Below, one piece after another: positions 1 through 5,573 of a DNA stretch of 23,368 nt. This stretch comes from a virus. The notes beneath the pieces were generated by a model that had not been told where the DNA came from, made no database searches, and was given only the letters and a program-made list of their open reading frames with translations. The position numbers were made by a program, and so were the translations under genes. The stretch spans positions 1-23,368 of IMG/VR virus record IMGVR_UViG_3300019776_000554. One strand, written 5' to 3'. The stretch's first letter is position 1. The number at the start of each line of letters is the position of its first letter.

Positions 1-419
1 GGCTCATTGCGTTCGATATAACGCCAATGGATCGTATGGATGGGAGCTTTAATCTCGATGATTCCTTGGCGATCATGAATAAAGCCATCAATCGAGCAGC
101 CAAATTTCTCGCCCTCATGGTAGGCAAAGCCAATTTGCTCGACTAAATTGCCTGTTTGCATTTCATATAAGGCCCGGGCTTCGGGTTCAAGAGCAGTACC
201 TCTGGCCATGTGTTCATTGACCTTGGTGTAATCGCCTGATTTGCCTGTAATGCGCTCTAAAGCCAATTGATAGATGTACGAGCTGCGGGTTTTTGATTCA
301 GTTCCCTTAGTGCGGCCCTTCGCCAGAATGCAATCGGCCTTTGATCCCGTTGCTTTTCCTAAGCGATCAGCTAACCATTCGGGAGTGCCTTGCTCGGCAG
401 CGCAAATAATTAAGCTCAT
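1..419 (-). CDS. YqaJ/lambda-Exo-like viral recombinase exonuclease (3' end outside window)
   Basis: The first 139 residues are present; the C-terminus lies beyond the left edge. The frame opens with MSLIICAAEQGTPEWLADR, the G-T/S-x-E-W-x-x-x-R start typical of YqaJ-type alkaline exonucleases. It continues with GTALEPEA (acidic residue E78) and a PD-(D/E)XK core: D111 in SIDGF and E122-x-K124 in IIEIKAP. The family degrades one strand of duplex DNA 5'-3' and hands the resulting single strand to an annealing protein. The ATG (417-419) overlaps the stop of the ERF annealing protein gene by 4 bases (ATGA), so the two are translationally coupled and form a two-component recombination system like lambda Exo/Beta or P22 Erf. 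The motifs are seen directly; the role is family knowledge. Confidence 0.88.
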   Translation of the reverse strand, partial: MSLIICAAEQGTPEWLADRLGKATGSKADCILAKGRTKGTESKTRSSYIYQLALERITGKSGDYTKVNEHMARGTALEPEARALYEMQTGNLVEQIGFAYHEGEKFGCSIDGFIHDRQGIIEIKAPIHTIHWRYIERNE

Positions 420-1054
420 TGCGCCTCCTTAGCTAATTCAATTTCAATATCAATTGCCTCTTTCTCAAGTGCCATCTTTTCCTCTTCTCGTTTTTTCATC
501 GTTTCGTTATCGACCTGATAGCAAGCAGCAATCAAAGCCTCCTTATTAGCGTTCCACACTTTGTCTTTAACTGTTGATTTAGGAATTTGCTGCCAAGTTT
601 CATCAAAGGTTTTTTTGCCAAGGAGGGAGGCATCTCGGAGCTTTTGCAAGATGTCTTTTTCGATGTCGGCGGGAGAAGGTTCTCCATCCAAATCCTCTTG
701 AGCCACACCAAGCCCGGCCAGAGAATAGCGTCTTAAGTAGGTCACATCGCTACCCAGTCCTTGGGCAAGGCCGTCTTTGCTGGTCTTACACGAGATCTTC
801 CAAGAAATGTATTCGCCTGATTCATGCATGAGGATAGTTTCGACCTCGGTGCGATCAGCCTCTATTGAAGGGCATTGCAAAACCGATAGGCCATATTTGG
901 CGAGTACCGGGCGAATGGTGGCTAAGATCTCAGCTAAATCCGCATACCAATTTTTATAGTGCGGATTAAACGCATTTTTATTGGGATTTTGGAATTCTCC
1001 TTGCGCCTTGGCAAGGGCGGAGGCCAGATCTTTAATCGATTGAGAGGAGTTCAT
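416..1054 (-). CDS. ERF-family single-strand DNA annealing protein
   Basis: A 212-aa protein with the ERF signature. It has NPHYKNWYADL at residues 30-40, followed by a helix containing IRPVLAKYGLSV, and SDVTYLRRYSLAGLG at 102-116 followed by EDLDGE at 120-125. The C-terminal third is charged and helical (KKREEEKMALEKEA). ERF proteins form rings, anneal complementary single strands and drive phage recombination or genome circularisation. The gene is followed with a 4-base overlap by the exonuclease gene and preceded 9 bases upstream by a small membrane-protein gene, all read leftwards from the PL-like promoter near 1462-1490. The start at 1054 has only a weak purine-rich leader. Family assignment is confident. 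Confidence 0.9.
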   Translation of the reverse strand: MNSSQSIKDLASALAKAQGEFQNPNKNAFNPHYKNWYADLAEILATIRPVLAKYGLSVLQCPSIEADRTEVETILMHESGEYISWKISCKTSKDGLAQGLGSDVTYLRRYSLAGLGVAQEDLDGEPSPADIEKDILQKLRDASLLGKKTFDETWQQIPKSTVKDKVWNANKEALIAACYQVDNETMKKREEEKMALEKEAIDIEIELAKEAQ

Positions 1055-1063
1055 TATTTTCTT

Positions 1064-1315
1064 TTAGTTTTTGGTGAGAAGGGTGATGAAGTTGGTAAAA
1101 ATCGGAGAGGCGATCAGATAGATCAGAAAGACACCAATACCCAAAATGCATAGGCAGCCGAATAGGTCTTTGATTAATCGCCAAGTGCGCTGGGCATCAG
1201 ATTCGCAACGCCACAGGCCAGTTGCGTAGTTCGCATCTTTGAAGGCTTCGCTAGCGGAGGAATAGGTGCGCCCCATCCCAAAGTGAGGTTGATTGCTCCA
1301 ATGTGATTCGCTCAT
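1064..1315 (-). CDS. Small single-span membrane protein of the leftward operon
   Basis: An 83-aa protein of unrecognised family. The N-terminal half is polar and aromatic (MSESHWSNQPHFGMGRTY, then a short helix SEAFKDANYATGLWRCESD). The C-terminal half holds one strong hydrophobic segment at about residues 50-70 (LFGCLCILGIGVFLIYLIAS), so it probably sits in the inner membrane. I chose the ATG at 1313-1315 because GGAGAG lies 6-7 bases upstream. A longer reading from 1360 would start inside the neighbouring ORF and has no such site. It is in the place where lambdoid phages carry small accessory early-left genes; exclusion or host-modulation roles are possible but nothing in the sequence shows one. 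Confidence 0.6.
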   Translation of the reverse strand: MSESHWSNQPHFGMGRTYSSASEAFKDANYATGLWRCESDAQRTWRLIKDLFGCLCILGIGVFLIYLIASPIFTNFITLLTKN

Positions 1316-1398
1316 GCTCTCTCCGCTTGCCCTAAAGGGTGGAGAGAAAAGACTTGCCAAGAGCTATCGGTGCATATACCTCGTCTTGTTACCATCAT
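1312..1398 (-). CDS. Possible 28-aa first ORF of the leftward operon
   Basis: A 28-aa frame (MMVTRRGICTDSSWQVFSLH, ending QAERA) begins 4 bases after a good Shine-Dalgarno GGAGAG (minus strand, 1403-1408). It ends with TGA sharing an ATGA overlap with the start of the 83-aa membrane protein gene, which argues for a genuine coupled cistron or leader peptide. It would be the first frame translated from the PL-like promoter. No family is recognised. The case rests on the ribosome site and the overlap only, since the frame is too short for composition to help. Confidence 0.45.
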   Translation of the reverse strand: MMVTRRGICTDSSWQVFSLHPLGQAERA

Positions 1399-1461
1399 CG
1401 TTTCTCTCCATGATCAATGCGCTGCTATTCGATGTATTGATCGTAATGAGAGAAAAACGAA

Positions 1462-1490
1462 AACTTACCAACTGAAAATTGGTTTGTGAA
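1462..1490 (-). promoter_or_regulatory. Candidate PL promoter for the leftward early operon
   Basis: Read on the minus strand: -35 TTCACA (1490-1485, 5 of 6 to consensus), a 17-base spacer, then TAAGTT (1467-1462) preceded by TGG, giving an extended -10. The -10 itself is only 3 of 6. One palindromic operator fills the spacer, so a bound repressor would block polymerase. The right-hand module has exactly the same arrangement. Predicted start is near 1455, about 57 bases before the first ORF. Confidence 0.5.
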
Positions 1491-1515
1491 AATTTAATTC
1501 CAATTTGAAATTGGT
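1467..1515 (-). promoter_or_regulatory. Left operator module (OL-like): two palindromic sites 32 bp apart
   Basis: Two 15-bp dyads centred at 1475 and 1507 lie between the repressor gene and the leftward operon. The one at 1500-1514 is a perfect palindrome, CCAATTTGAAATTGG. The other, 1468-1482, is degenerate in one arm. Read leftwards, the 49 bases match the module at 2133-2181 at 43 of 49 positions, including 25 consecutive identical bases in the middle. Centre spacing is 32 bp in both modules, about three helical turns, so dimers on the two sites would sit on the same DNA face. Binding by the adjacent repressor is inferred. Confidence 0.75.
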
Positions 1516-1944
1516 TTACTTCTTTCCAAACTTATCCAGCAGTACGGATCGAAGTTGAGCAAAGATAGTATTAAGCTCAATATTCTTTTTATATAACACG
1601 CAGTTATCGCATAAAAAAGTAGGTGAGAGTTGCCTTTGCGCCATTGATTCGGCGCAATCAAAGATCTGATTGAAATCTACTCCAAGCCAGCGAAACAAAA
1701 CAAGCTGATGCATCAACTCTGGAAAGCGTAAGCCTCGCATCCATTGGCGCACAGTCTCACGAGAGACTTGATCAGGAAAGGCGCAACGCAAATTAAATTG
1801 ATTGGCCAGATATGCTGCCGAGATGGTTTGGCCGGGAAAACGGGACTCGATTGCTTTCTCAAACGAGTCAGAAAACTTTTTGAGTAGATCATTTCGAGTC
1901 GTAACTGGCTGGTGTAAACCCGGGGATTGAATTGGTCTTAGCAT
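1516..1944 (-). CDS. Putative phage repressor (CI-position), HTH protein without peptidase domain
   Basis: A 142-aa protein. Residues 40-90 form a compact helical DNA-binding region: SAAYLANQFNLR, then VSRETVRQWMRGLRFPEL, where the VSRETVRQWMRG stretch reads as a recognition helix. LFRWLGVDFNQIF follows. The rightward gene at 2246-2680 has the same block order, so the two are paralogues. The C-terminus is short, with a C-x-x-C pair (C112, C115) and a terminal helix (ELNTIFAQLRSVLLDKF) that could mediate dimerisation. There is no LexA/CI-type Ser-Lys peptidase domain. Position between two copies of one operator module is the lambda cI position. Translation starts at ATG 1942-1944 with no Shine-Dalgarno. 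The repressor role is inferred from context and the HTH. Confidence 0.68.
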   Translation of the reverse strand: MLRPIQSPGLHQPVTTRNDLLKKFSDSFEKAIESRFPGQTISAAYLANQFNLRCAFPDQVSRETVRQWMRGLRFPELMHQLVLFRWLGVDFNQIFDCAESMAQRQLSPTFLCDNCVLYKKNIELNTIFAQLRSVLLDKFGKK

Positions 1945-1985
1945 GATTTTTATTATTCATTTAGTTAGTTATAACCCTTAGAAAA

Positions 1986-2014
1986 GTTATAAAAACCCCC
2001 TTTAAAGGCACAAA
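1986..2014 (-). promoter_or_regulatory. Weak candidate promoter for the repressor gene
   Basis: On the minus strand TATAAC (1991-1986) matches a -10 box at 5 of 6. TTTGTG (2014-2009) lies 17 bases upstream but is a poor -35; TTGTGC with a 16-base spacer is the alternative. GTTATAA occurs twice on the plus strand (1968-1974 and 1986-1992), so a second, closer -10 is possible. The predicted leader would be about 35 bases or shorter without a ribosome site. This is a guess based on position and one good hexamer. Confidence 0.3.
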
Positions 2015-2048
2015 TTAATGAATTCTATCTATTGCTGAAAACCAAATT

Positions 2049-2062
2049 TTGATAAATATCAA
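2049..2062. promoter_or_regulatory. 14-bp inverted repeat between repressor gene and OR
   Basis: TTGATAAATATCAA is a perfect dyad (TTGATA/TATCAA, 2-base centre) in the divergent regulatory gap. It is unlike the CCAATTT-n-AAATTGG operators, so if it is a site it would be for a different protein, or an extra site for the Cro-position protein. In AT-rich DNA a 14-bp dyad can also arise by chance. Confidence 0.3.
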
Positions 2063-2132
2063 TTTTTTGTCGGGTTCTTAAAAAAATCAATAACTTAAGT
2101 AGTTTGATGGCGTTTTTAACGCTTTATTTCAT

Positions 2133-2181
2133 GCCAATTTTAAATTGCAATTAAATTTTCACAAACCAATTTTAAATTGGC
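2133..2181 (+). promoter_or_regulatory. Right operator module (OR-like): two palindromic sites 32 bp apart
   Basis: The dyad at 2166-2180, CCAATTTTAAATTGG, is perfect. The one at 2134-2148, CCAATTTTAAATTGC, has one mismatch. Centres are 32 bp apart. The whole module is an inverted copy of the one at 1467-1515, on the other side of the repressor gene, and both read outward in the direction of early transcription. Repressor binding to both, perhaps with looping over the roughly 620 bp between them, is inferred by analogy with lambda OL/OR. Confidence 0.75.
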
Positions 2182-2186
2182 AAGAT
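2158..2186 (+). promoter_or_regulatory. Candidate PR promoter for the rightward early operon
   Basis: TTCACA (2158-2163; 5 of 6 to the -35 consensus), a 17-base spacer holding the perfect operator palindrome, then CAAGAT (2181-2186) preceded by TGG, an extended -10 form. The -10 hexamer is weak. Predicted start is near 2193, about 50 bases before the Cro-position gene. Confidence 0.5.
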
Positions 2187-2245
2187 TTTGAAATTCGGAC
2201 TTTACCATTTTCTTAATTTATGAAAAACAGAAAATGGAATTGGTG

Positions 2246-2680
2246 ATGACTAAAAAAGCCACCCCAGTAGAGCGTTCAAAACTAAACGAATCGTTTGCAG
2301 AAATTTTGCAATACGCATTGATCAAGAAATACAAATCCATTCCGGCGGCAGCCTTCATTGCCAAGGAATTTAATAATCACACAAACCACGCCTACAACAT
2401 GACCTCCGAAGGCGTTCGTCTGTGGTTACAAGGCAAAACCATTCCAGAGTTTGAGCGATTGGTAATGCTCAAAGATTGGCTGGGAATTGATCTCAATGGT
2501 TTTGGTAAATGCCCGGATAGTGAGGCTGTGGCCGAAACCGCTGCCAGTTTGCAGCCGGGAGGGCTAATCCCATCCGATCCCCATTTTGATCGGATTAAGC
2601 AACGCCATATTTACGACTTTCAAGAACTTCAGAACTTATTACACGAGACAGTAGATAACTACATTCGCAGATTGCGTTAA
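2246..2680 (+). CDS. Cro-position HTH regulator, paralogue of the divergent repressor
   Basis: A 144-aa protein with the repressor's block pattern: PAAAFIAKEF (residues 33-42), then TSEGVRLWLQGKTIPEFERL (53-72) and LKDWLGIDLNGF (75-86). These align with AAYLANQF, SRETVRQWMRGLRFPEL and FRWLGVDFNQI of the divergent gene. The C-terminal half differs: a Gly/Pro-rich linker, then a basic helical end (YDFQELQNLLHETVDNYIRRLR). I prefer ATG 2246, with GGA 7 bases upstream, over ATG 2234, which lacks a ribosome site. As first gene after the PR-like promoter it is in the lambda cro place and may repress both operator modules or activate early genes. Only the relationship to the repressor is visible. 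Confidence 0.65.
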   Translation: MTKKATPVERSKLNESFAEILQYALIKKYKSIPAAAFIAKEFNNHTNHAYNMTSEGVRLWLQGKTIPEFERLVMLKDWLGIDLNGFGKCPDSEAVAETAASLQPGGLIPSDPHFDRIKQRHIYDFQELQNLLHETVDNYIRRLR

Positions 2681-2683
2681 GCA

Positions 2684-3412
2684 ATGCACTATTACCAGTT
2701 CAATATCAAGAGCTATAACTCGGCTACGAATCACTTATCCAATGGTGAGGATTTAGCCTTTCGGCGGCTGCTCGATTTTTACTACGGCAACGAAACTCCA
2801 ATATCTGCAAAGCCAAATAAACCCACCGCTTTGGCAAAACTATCCCACCGCTTACGCTTGGATATTAACGACCTCGAATTTGTGCTTGATGAGTTCTTTA
2901 TTTTCGATGAAGAGTGCTGGAAACATGATTATTGCGATCAAGTGATTGCAGATTTTCAAGCCTTTCTTGAGAAGCAAAGAGCCAATGGCCGTAAGGGCGG
3001 CAGAGGAAATAAGAAAAATGATCAAGCCAATGTAAACCCAAATAAACCCACCGCTTTGCCAAATAAAGCCAAGCCCAAGCCAACAATAAACAATAAACAA
3101 GAAACCATAAACAATAAAAAACCTATTACGCCTATCGGCGTTAGTGAAGAAGTCTTTCAAGATTTTTTAAAACTGCGTGGATCAAAAGCACCCGTCACAG
3201 AAACCGCTATACGAGGTTTAGAGCGTGAATCAAAAAAAGCGGGGCTAACCCTTCAAGAGGTACTCGAACTCTGCTGTAAGAACGGATGGAGAGGTTTTGA
3301 GGCCGCATGGATTAACAAGAACAAAACTGCCGGAGAAAAAAAGCAAGAAGTGCTATCTGGCTTAACTCGTGGATTACTCGGGGGTGGCAATGCCAACATA
3401 CTCACAAGCTGA
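2684..3412 (+). CDS. DUF1376-family phage replication protein (lambda O-like position)
   Basis: A 242-aa protein starting MHYYQFNIKSYNSATNHLS, the DUF1376 (YdaU) N-terminal signature. It continues with EDLAFRRLLDFYYGNE at about residues 23-38 and a winged-helix-like region to about residue 90. A low-complexity basic linker follows (about 95-150, rich in N, K, P), then a C-terminal helical domain (SEEVFQDFLKLRG, WRGFEAAWINK). Such proteins sit where lambda O sits and are thought to start phage replication. It begins 3 bases after the Cro-like gene and overlaps the P-like gene by 23 bases. The linker DNA is a candidate origin. The initiator role is inferred from family position. Confidence 0.8.
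   Translation: MHYYQFNIKSYNSATNHLSNGEDLAFRRLLDFYYGNETPISAKPNKPTALAKLSHRLRLDINDLEFVLDEFFIFDEECWKHDYCDQVIADFQAFLEKQRANGRKGGRGNKKNDQANVNPNKPTALPNKAKPKPTINNKQETINNKKPITPIGVSEEVFQDFLKLRGSKAPVTETAIRGLERESKKAGLTLQEVLELCCKNGWRGFEAAWINKNKTAGEKKQEVLSGLTRGLLGGGNANILTS
3028..3120 (+). other. Candidate replication origin inside the DUF1376 gene
   Basis: The linker-coding DNA contains ATAAACAA three times (3086-3093, 3093-3100, 3107-3114), all phased by multiples of 7 bp, in a strand-asymmetric A-rich stretch. The second copy of an exact 21-bp direct repeat starting CCAAATAAACCC lies at 3038-3058; the first is at 2813-2833. Lambda places its iterons and AT-rich unwinding element in the equivalent linker of O. 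The caveat is that DUF1376 linkers are often Asn/Lys/Gln-rich anyway, which makes A-rich repeats without any origin function. Confidence 0.3.
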
Positions 3413-3779
3413 TTTTTGCATGACAGAGATCGGATTAGATTATTTATTTGGAAAAATGAGTGCAATTTACGGCGCATCATTTACCCGCCATTGGGAGAAC
3501 ATCGATCCCATGCTCATTCGCCAGACTTGGGGCGAAATGCTCGGGCCATATGCCAGTTATCGGCCCGCTTTGGACTTTGCGCTAACGCATATGGATAAAA
3601 CCTTTGTGCCATCAGCCTTAGCTGTTTTGGATCTATGTCGGCAAGCGGGGCGCATTCCCGATAAACCCCATTCCATTATTACCAAACAAGCAACTCAGGC
3701 TGAAATCGCTCGAGATGAATTAAATAAAGCGGAGGCATTAAGAAAGATTCGTGAATTTACTCGATCCATTACCCATTGA
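3390..3779 (+). CDS. Putative replication partner, lambda P-like helicase loader
   Basis: A 129-aa protein from ATG 3390, which has a GGGGGTGG ribosome site just upstream; an in-frame ATG at 3369 is less likely. The pattern FGKMSAIYGASFTRHWENID, then WGEMLGPYASYRPALDFAL and FVPSALAVLDLCRQA, resembles the core of phage replication protein P and related helicase-loading accessory proteins. Residues at the C-terminus are basic and helical. It directly follows the DUF1376 gene, as P follows O in lambda. It is shorter than lambda P, so the assignment is by pattern and position. It overlaps the following gene by 29 bases. Confidence 0.6.
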   Translation: MPTYSQADFCMTEIGLDYLFGKMSAIYGASFTRHWENIDPMLIRQTWGEMLGPYASYRPALDFALTHMDKTFVPSALAVLDLCRQAGRIPDKPHSIITKQATQAEIARDELNKAEALRKIREFTRSITH

Positions 3780-3996
3780 AGATGATCTCGCCTGTAAATA
3801 CTGTCAGCAAGCCAAAGAAATGCCCTATTTTGGCTGCTATTACTTTTCATGCGTTCATTGCTGCGCTCGGTTCGTGTTAGCCATGCCAGACGCTCAAAGA
3901 ATTTATAACGCATACGATATCTTTCGTGGCCGGATGCATTCCCCAAGTATTGAGCGGATTGAGGCTGAAGTGCTGCGGATCAAATCAGGTGTGTAG
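3751..3996 (+). CDS. Small Cys-rich (zinc-ribbon-like) protein of unknown function
   Basis: An 81-aa protein from GTG 3751, inside the end of the P-like gene. GGAGG at 3731-3735 is rather far upstream (15 bases). It has CKYC and CVHC pairs 17 residues apart (C15, C18, then C34, C37), a plausible four-Cys zinc-binding knuckle. The remainder is a short helical region (MPDAQRIYNAYDIF, IERIEAEVLRIK). Its place between a replication gene and NinB is typical for the many small accessory genes of lambdoid early operons. No family is recognised. Confidence 0.6.
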   Translation: MNLLDPLPIEDDLACKYCQQAKEMPYFGCYYFSCVHCCARFVLAMPDAQRIYNAYDIFRGRMHSPSIERIEAEVLRIKSGV

Positions 3997-4000
3997 GGTT

Positions 4001-4409
4001 ATGCATACATTCCAATTGATCCATATAAGTCACTCTAAATGTAGAGGGTTTGTGGAAAACCATACACAACCCTACATTGTTCGAAATTAGAGAGCATCGC
4101 CAAATGCAAAACTTAGCCCAACAACGCAAATACCACGCCATGATTAATGAGGTGGCAGAACAAGCCAAGCATCTAGGCAGCCAATGGGAGTCCGATGATT
4201 GGAAACGCTTGCTCTTGGATAAATTTGCTCGGGATACCGGGAGATCGCATGGCAAGGTTATTGCCAACTTAGATCTCAATGGAGTTGTACAAGTTGGCTT
4301 GCAGTCCCGTAAGTTCAATAAGCCCGATGCTGCTGAATTTATTGAGTGGCTCATGGCTTGGGGGATTGAGAATGGGATTTCTTGGCCAGCATATGAGTAT
4401 GAGGGCTAA
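4001..4409 (+). CDS. ninB: NinB-family recombination protein, apparent +1 frameshift near 4084-4086
   Basis: Two frames together make one NinB-like protein of about 135 aa. The first, from ATG 4001, reads MHTFQLIHISHSKCRGFVEN...PYIVR and hits TAG at 4088. The second continues from about 4086 as IREHRQMQNLAQQRKYHAMI and runs to 4409, with DDWKRLLLDKF and the conserved ending FIEWLMAWGIENGISWP. Leaving out one A of AAA (4084-4086) joins them as PYIVR-IREHR, the expected NinB strand leading into the N-x-x-x-A-Q-x-R helix. NinB binds single-stranded DNA and acts with ORF/Rap-type recombination functions in lambda. If the base is real, the gene is broken or depends on recoding. The second frame alone could start at TTG 4050 or ATG 4104 but would lack the first strand. 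Confidence 0.75.
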
Positions 4410-4892
4410 TTGAAAACAGTTCATATGAATCGTCAGGAGATTGCAATTGCAAATCTCATTGGTAATTTGCGTAATTGCGTTGCTCGCAGCCTCAATGTGG
4501 GTGATAAAAAAATGGGTAAGCAAGATCCTTTAGAAATTGATGTCGATGGAATGCTTGCTGAGATGGCTTTTTGCAAAGCATGGAATATCTACCCAGATTA
4601 CACAATCAATCCTCGTCAGGGCGGCGTTGATGCAATAACTAAGAATGGAACAAAAGTTGATATTAAATCGACTAGAAACCCAAATGGTCGTTTATTAATT
4701 CATAAAAATAAAAAAGTAGGAGAAGTTGATAGATATGTACTGGCCATTATTGACGGGGATAAGGTCTATTTAGTTGGATTCATAGATGAAAAATCTGCTC
4801 TCGACTCTAAATATTTAAATGATTTAGGGCATGGAGAAGGATTCGTTATTCCACGAGCGGCATTAATTCCCTTTGAATCTTCCAATGACTAA
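4410..4892 (+). CDS. Phage protein with PD-(D/E)XK nuclease-like core
   Basis: A 160-aa protein. TTG 4410 follows GAGGG by 4 bases and abuts the NinB stop; ATG 4425 (MNRQEIAIAN) is the alternative. Features: DVDGMLAEMAFCKAWNIYPDY (conserved acidic helix at about residues 44-65), then GGVDAITKNGTKVDIKSTR, a D-x(9)-D-x-K arrangement like the active site of PD-(D/E)XK nucleases, then a strand YVLAIIDGDKVYLVGFI. I have a general memory of similar hypothetical proteins in phage replication/recombination operons but no functional assignment. Nuclease or structure-specific DNA-binding activity is an inference from the motif and the NinB/NinG neighbours. Confidence 0.65.
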   Translation: MKTVHMNRQEIAIANLIGNLRNCVARSLNVGDKKMGKQDPLEIDVDGMLAEMAFCKAWNIYPDYTINPRQGGVDAITKNGTKVDIKSTRNPNGRLLIHKNKKVGEVDRYVLAIIDGDKVYLVGFIDEKSALDSKYLNDLGHGEGFVIPRAALIPFESSND

Positions 4893-5439
4893 ATGCGCCA
4901 TCTGCAAAGCCGTCTATATCAAATGGTCAATGAGCCAAAAGGTGTGCGGCAAGGTCGAATGCGCTAAAGCCTATGCAAGAAAAGTCATTCTAAGGATTGA
5001 GCAGAAAGCTAGAAAAGCCGAGGCAAAAGCAATATTTCAAAGAAAAATGGAGCTTAAGCCAAGATCTTATTGGATCAGAACGGCTAAACGCTATTTCCAT
5101 CGCTATATCCGCATGAGGGATAAAGATCAGCCATGTATTAGTTGCGGAACAACCCTGCAACCCAATAAATTCGGGGGTAGCGTAGATGCTGGCCACTTTA
5201 GGTCTGTGGGATCAGCCAAGCATTTAGAGTTTGATTCCTACAATGTCCACGCTCAATGCAAGCGATGTAATCGAGATCTCTCTGGCAATCACTCCGAGTA
5301 TCGCAAGGGCCTAATTGAGCGCATAGGCATGGGTAATGTGGAATGGCTTGAGGCAAATCAAGACACTCGGAAATTGTCAATCACCGAACTGAAAGAAATT
5401 ATTTCTATTTATAAAACTAAATGGGAGGAGTTGCAATGA
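4885..5439 (+). CDS. ninG: NinG/Rap-family recombination endonuclease
   Basis: A 184-aa protein that resembles lambda NinG throughout. There is an N-terminal Cys cluster (CAICKAVYIKWSMSQKVC, then VECAKAY), a long Lys/Ala-rich helix, LKPRSYWIRTAKRYFHRYIR, CISCGTTLQPNKFGG, DAGHFRSVGS and the HNH-like end VHAQCKRCNRDLSGNHSEYR. NinG (Rap, recombination adept with plasmid) is a structure-specific nuclease that targets D-loops and Holliday junctions. I chose ATG 4885 (MTKCAICK) because lambda NinG also begins just before its Cys cluster; it overlaps the previous gene by 8 bases. No key residue seems missing. Confidence 0.92.
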   Translation: MTKCAICKAVYIKWSMSQKVCGKVECAKAYARKVILRIEQKARKAEAKAIFQRKMELKPRSYWIRTAKRYFHRYIRMRDKDQPCISCGTTLQPNKFGGSVDAGHFRSVGSAKHLEFDSYNVHAQCKRCNRDLSGNHSEYRKGLIERIGMGNVEWLEANQDTRKLSITELKEIISIYKTKWEELQ

Positions 5440-5573
5440 ACGATTTGCGTGTGTTGCGGGAAATATGCGATTGGTTATCTCAGCAAAAGGGCATGATTCC
5501 CCAAGCCTATGCCAAGGAGTTGGGCAAGTTCATCCTTAATTTCAATCGCATGAATCGGGAACGCAATGACTGA
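5436..5573 (+). CDS. 45-aa protein between ninG and the Q-like gene
   Basis: A short frame starting MNDLRVLREICDWLSQQKG, with GGGAGGAG 6-13 bases upstream and a 4-base overlap (ATGA) with the ninG stop. Its own stop overlaps the next gene by 8 bases. Both junctions and the strong ribosome site argue that it is real and translationally coupled. The sequence is a pair of amphipathic helices (DLRVLREICDWLSQQ, PQAYAKELGKFILNFNRM) with no recognised family. It may be an accessory partner of the late regulator, but this is only position. Confidence 0.65.
   Translation: MNDLRVLREICDWLSQQKGMIPQAYAKELGKFILNFNRMNRERND

Noticed and set aside
959-1153. Plus-strand frame across the ERF gene start
   Set aside because: It is antisense to the ERF and membrane-protein genes, with no ribosome site or recognisable sequence.
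2852-3480. Minus-strand open frames opposite the DUF1376 and P-like genes
   Set aside because: They are antisense shadows of genes with recognised families, tight plus-strand spacing and ribosome sites; the hydrophobic antisense peptides mirror Lys/Asn-rich coding.
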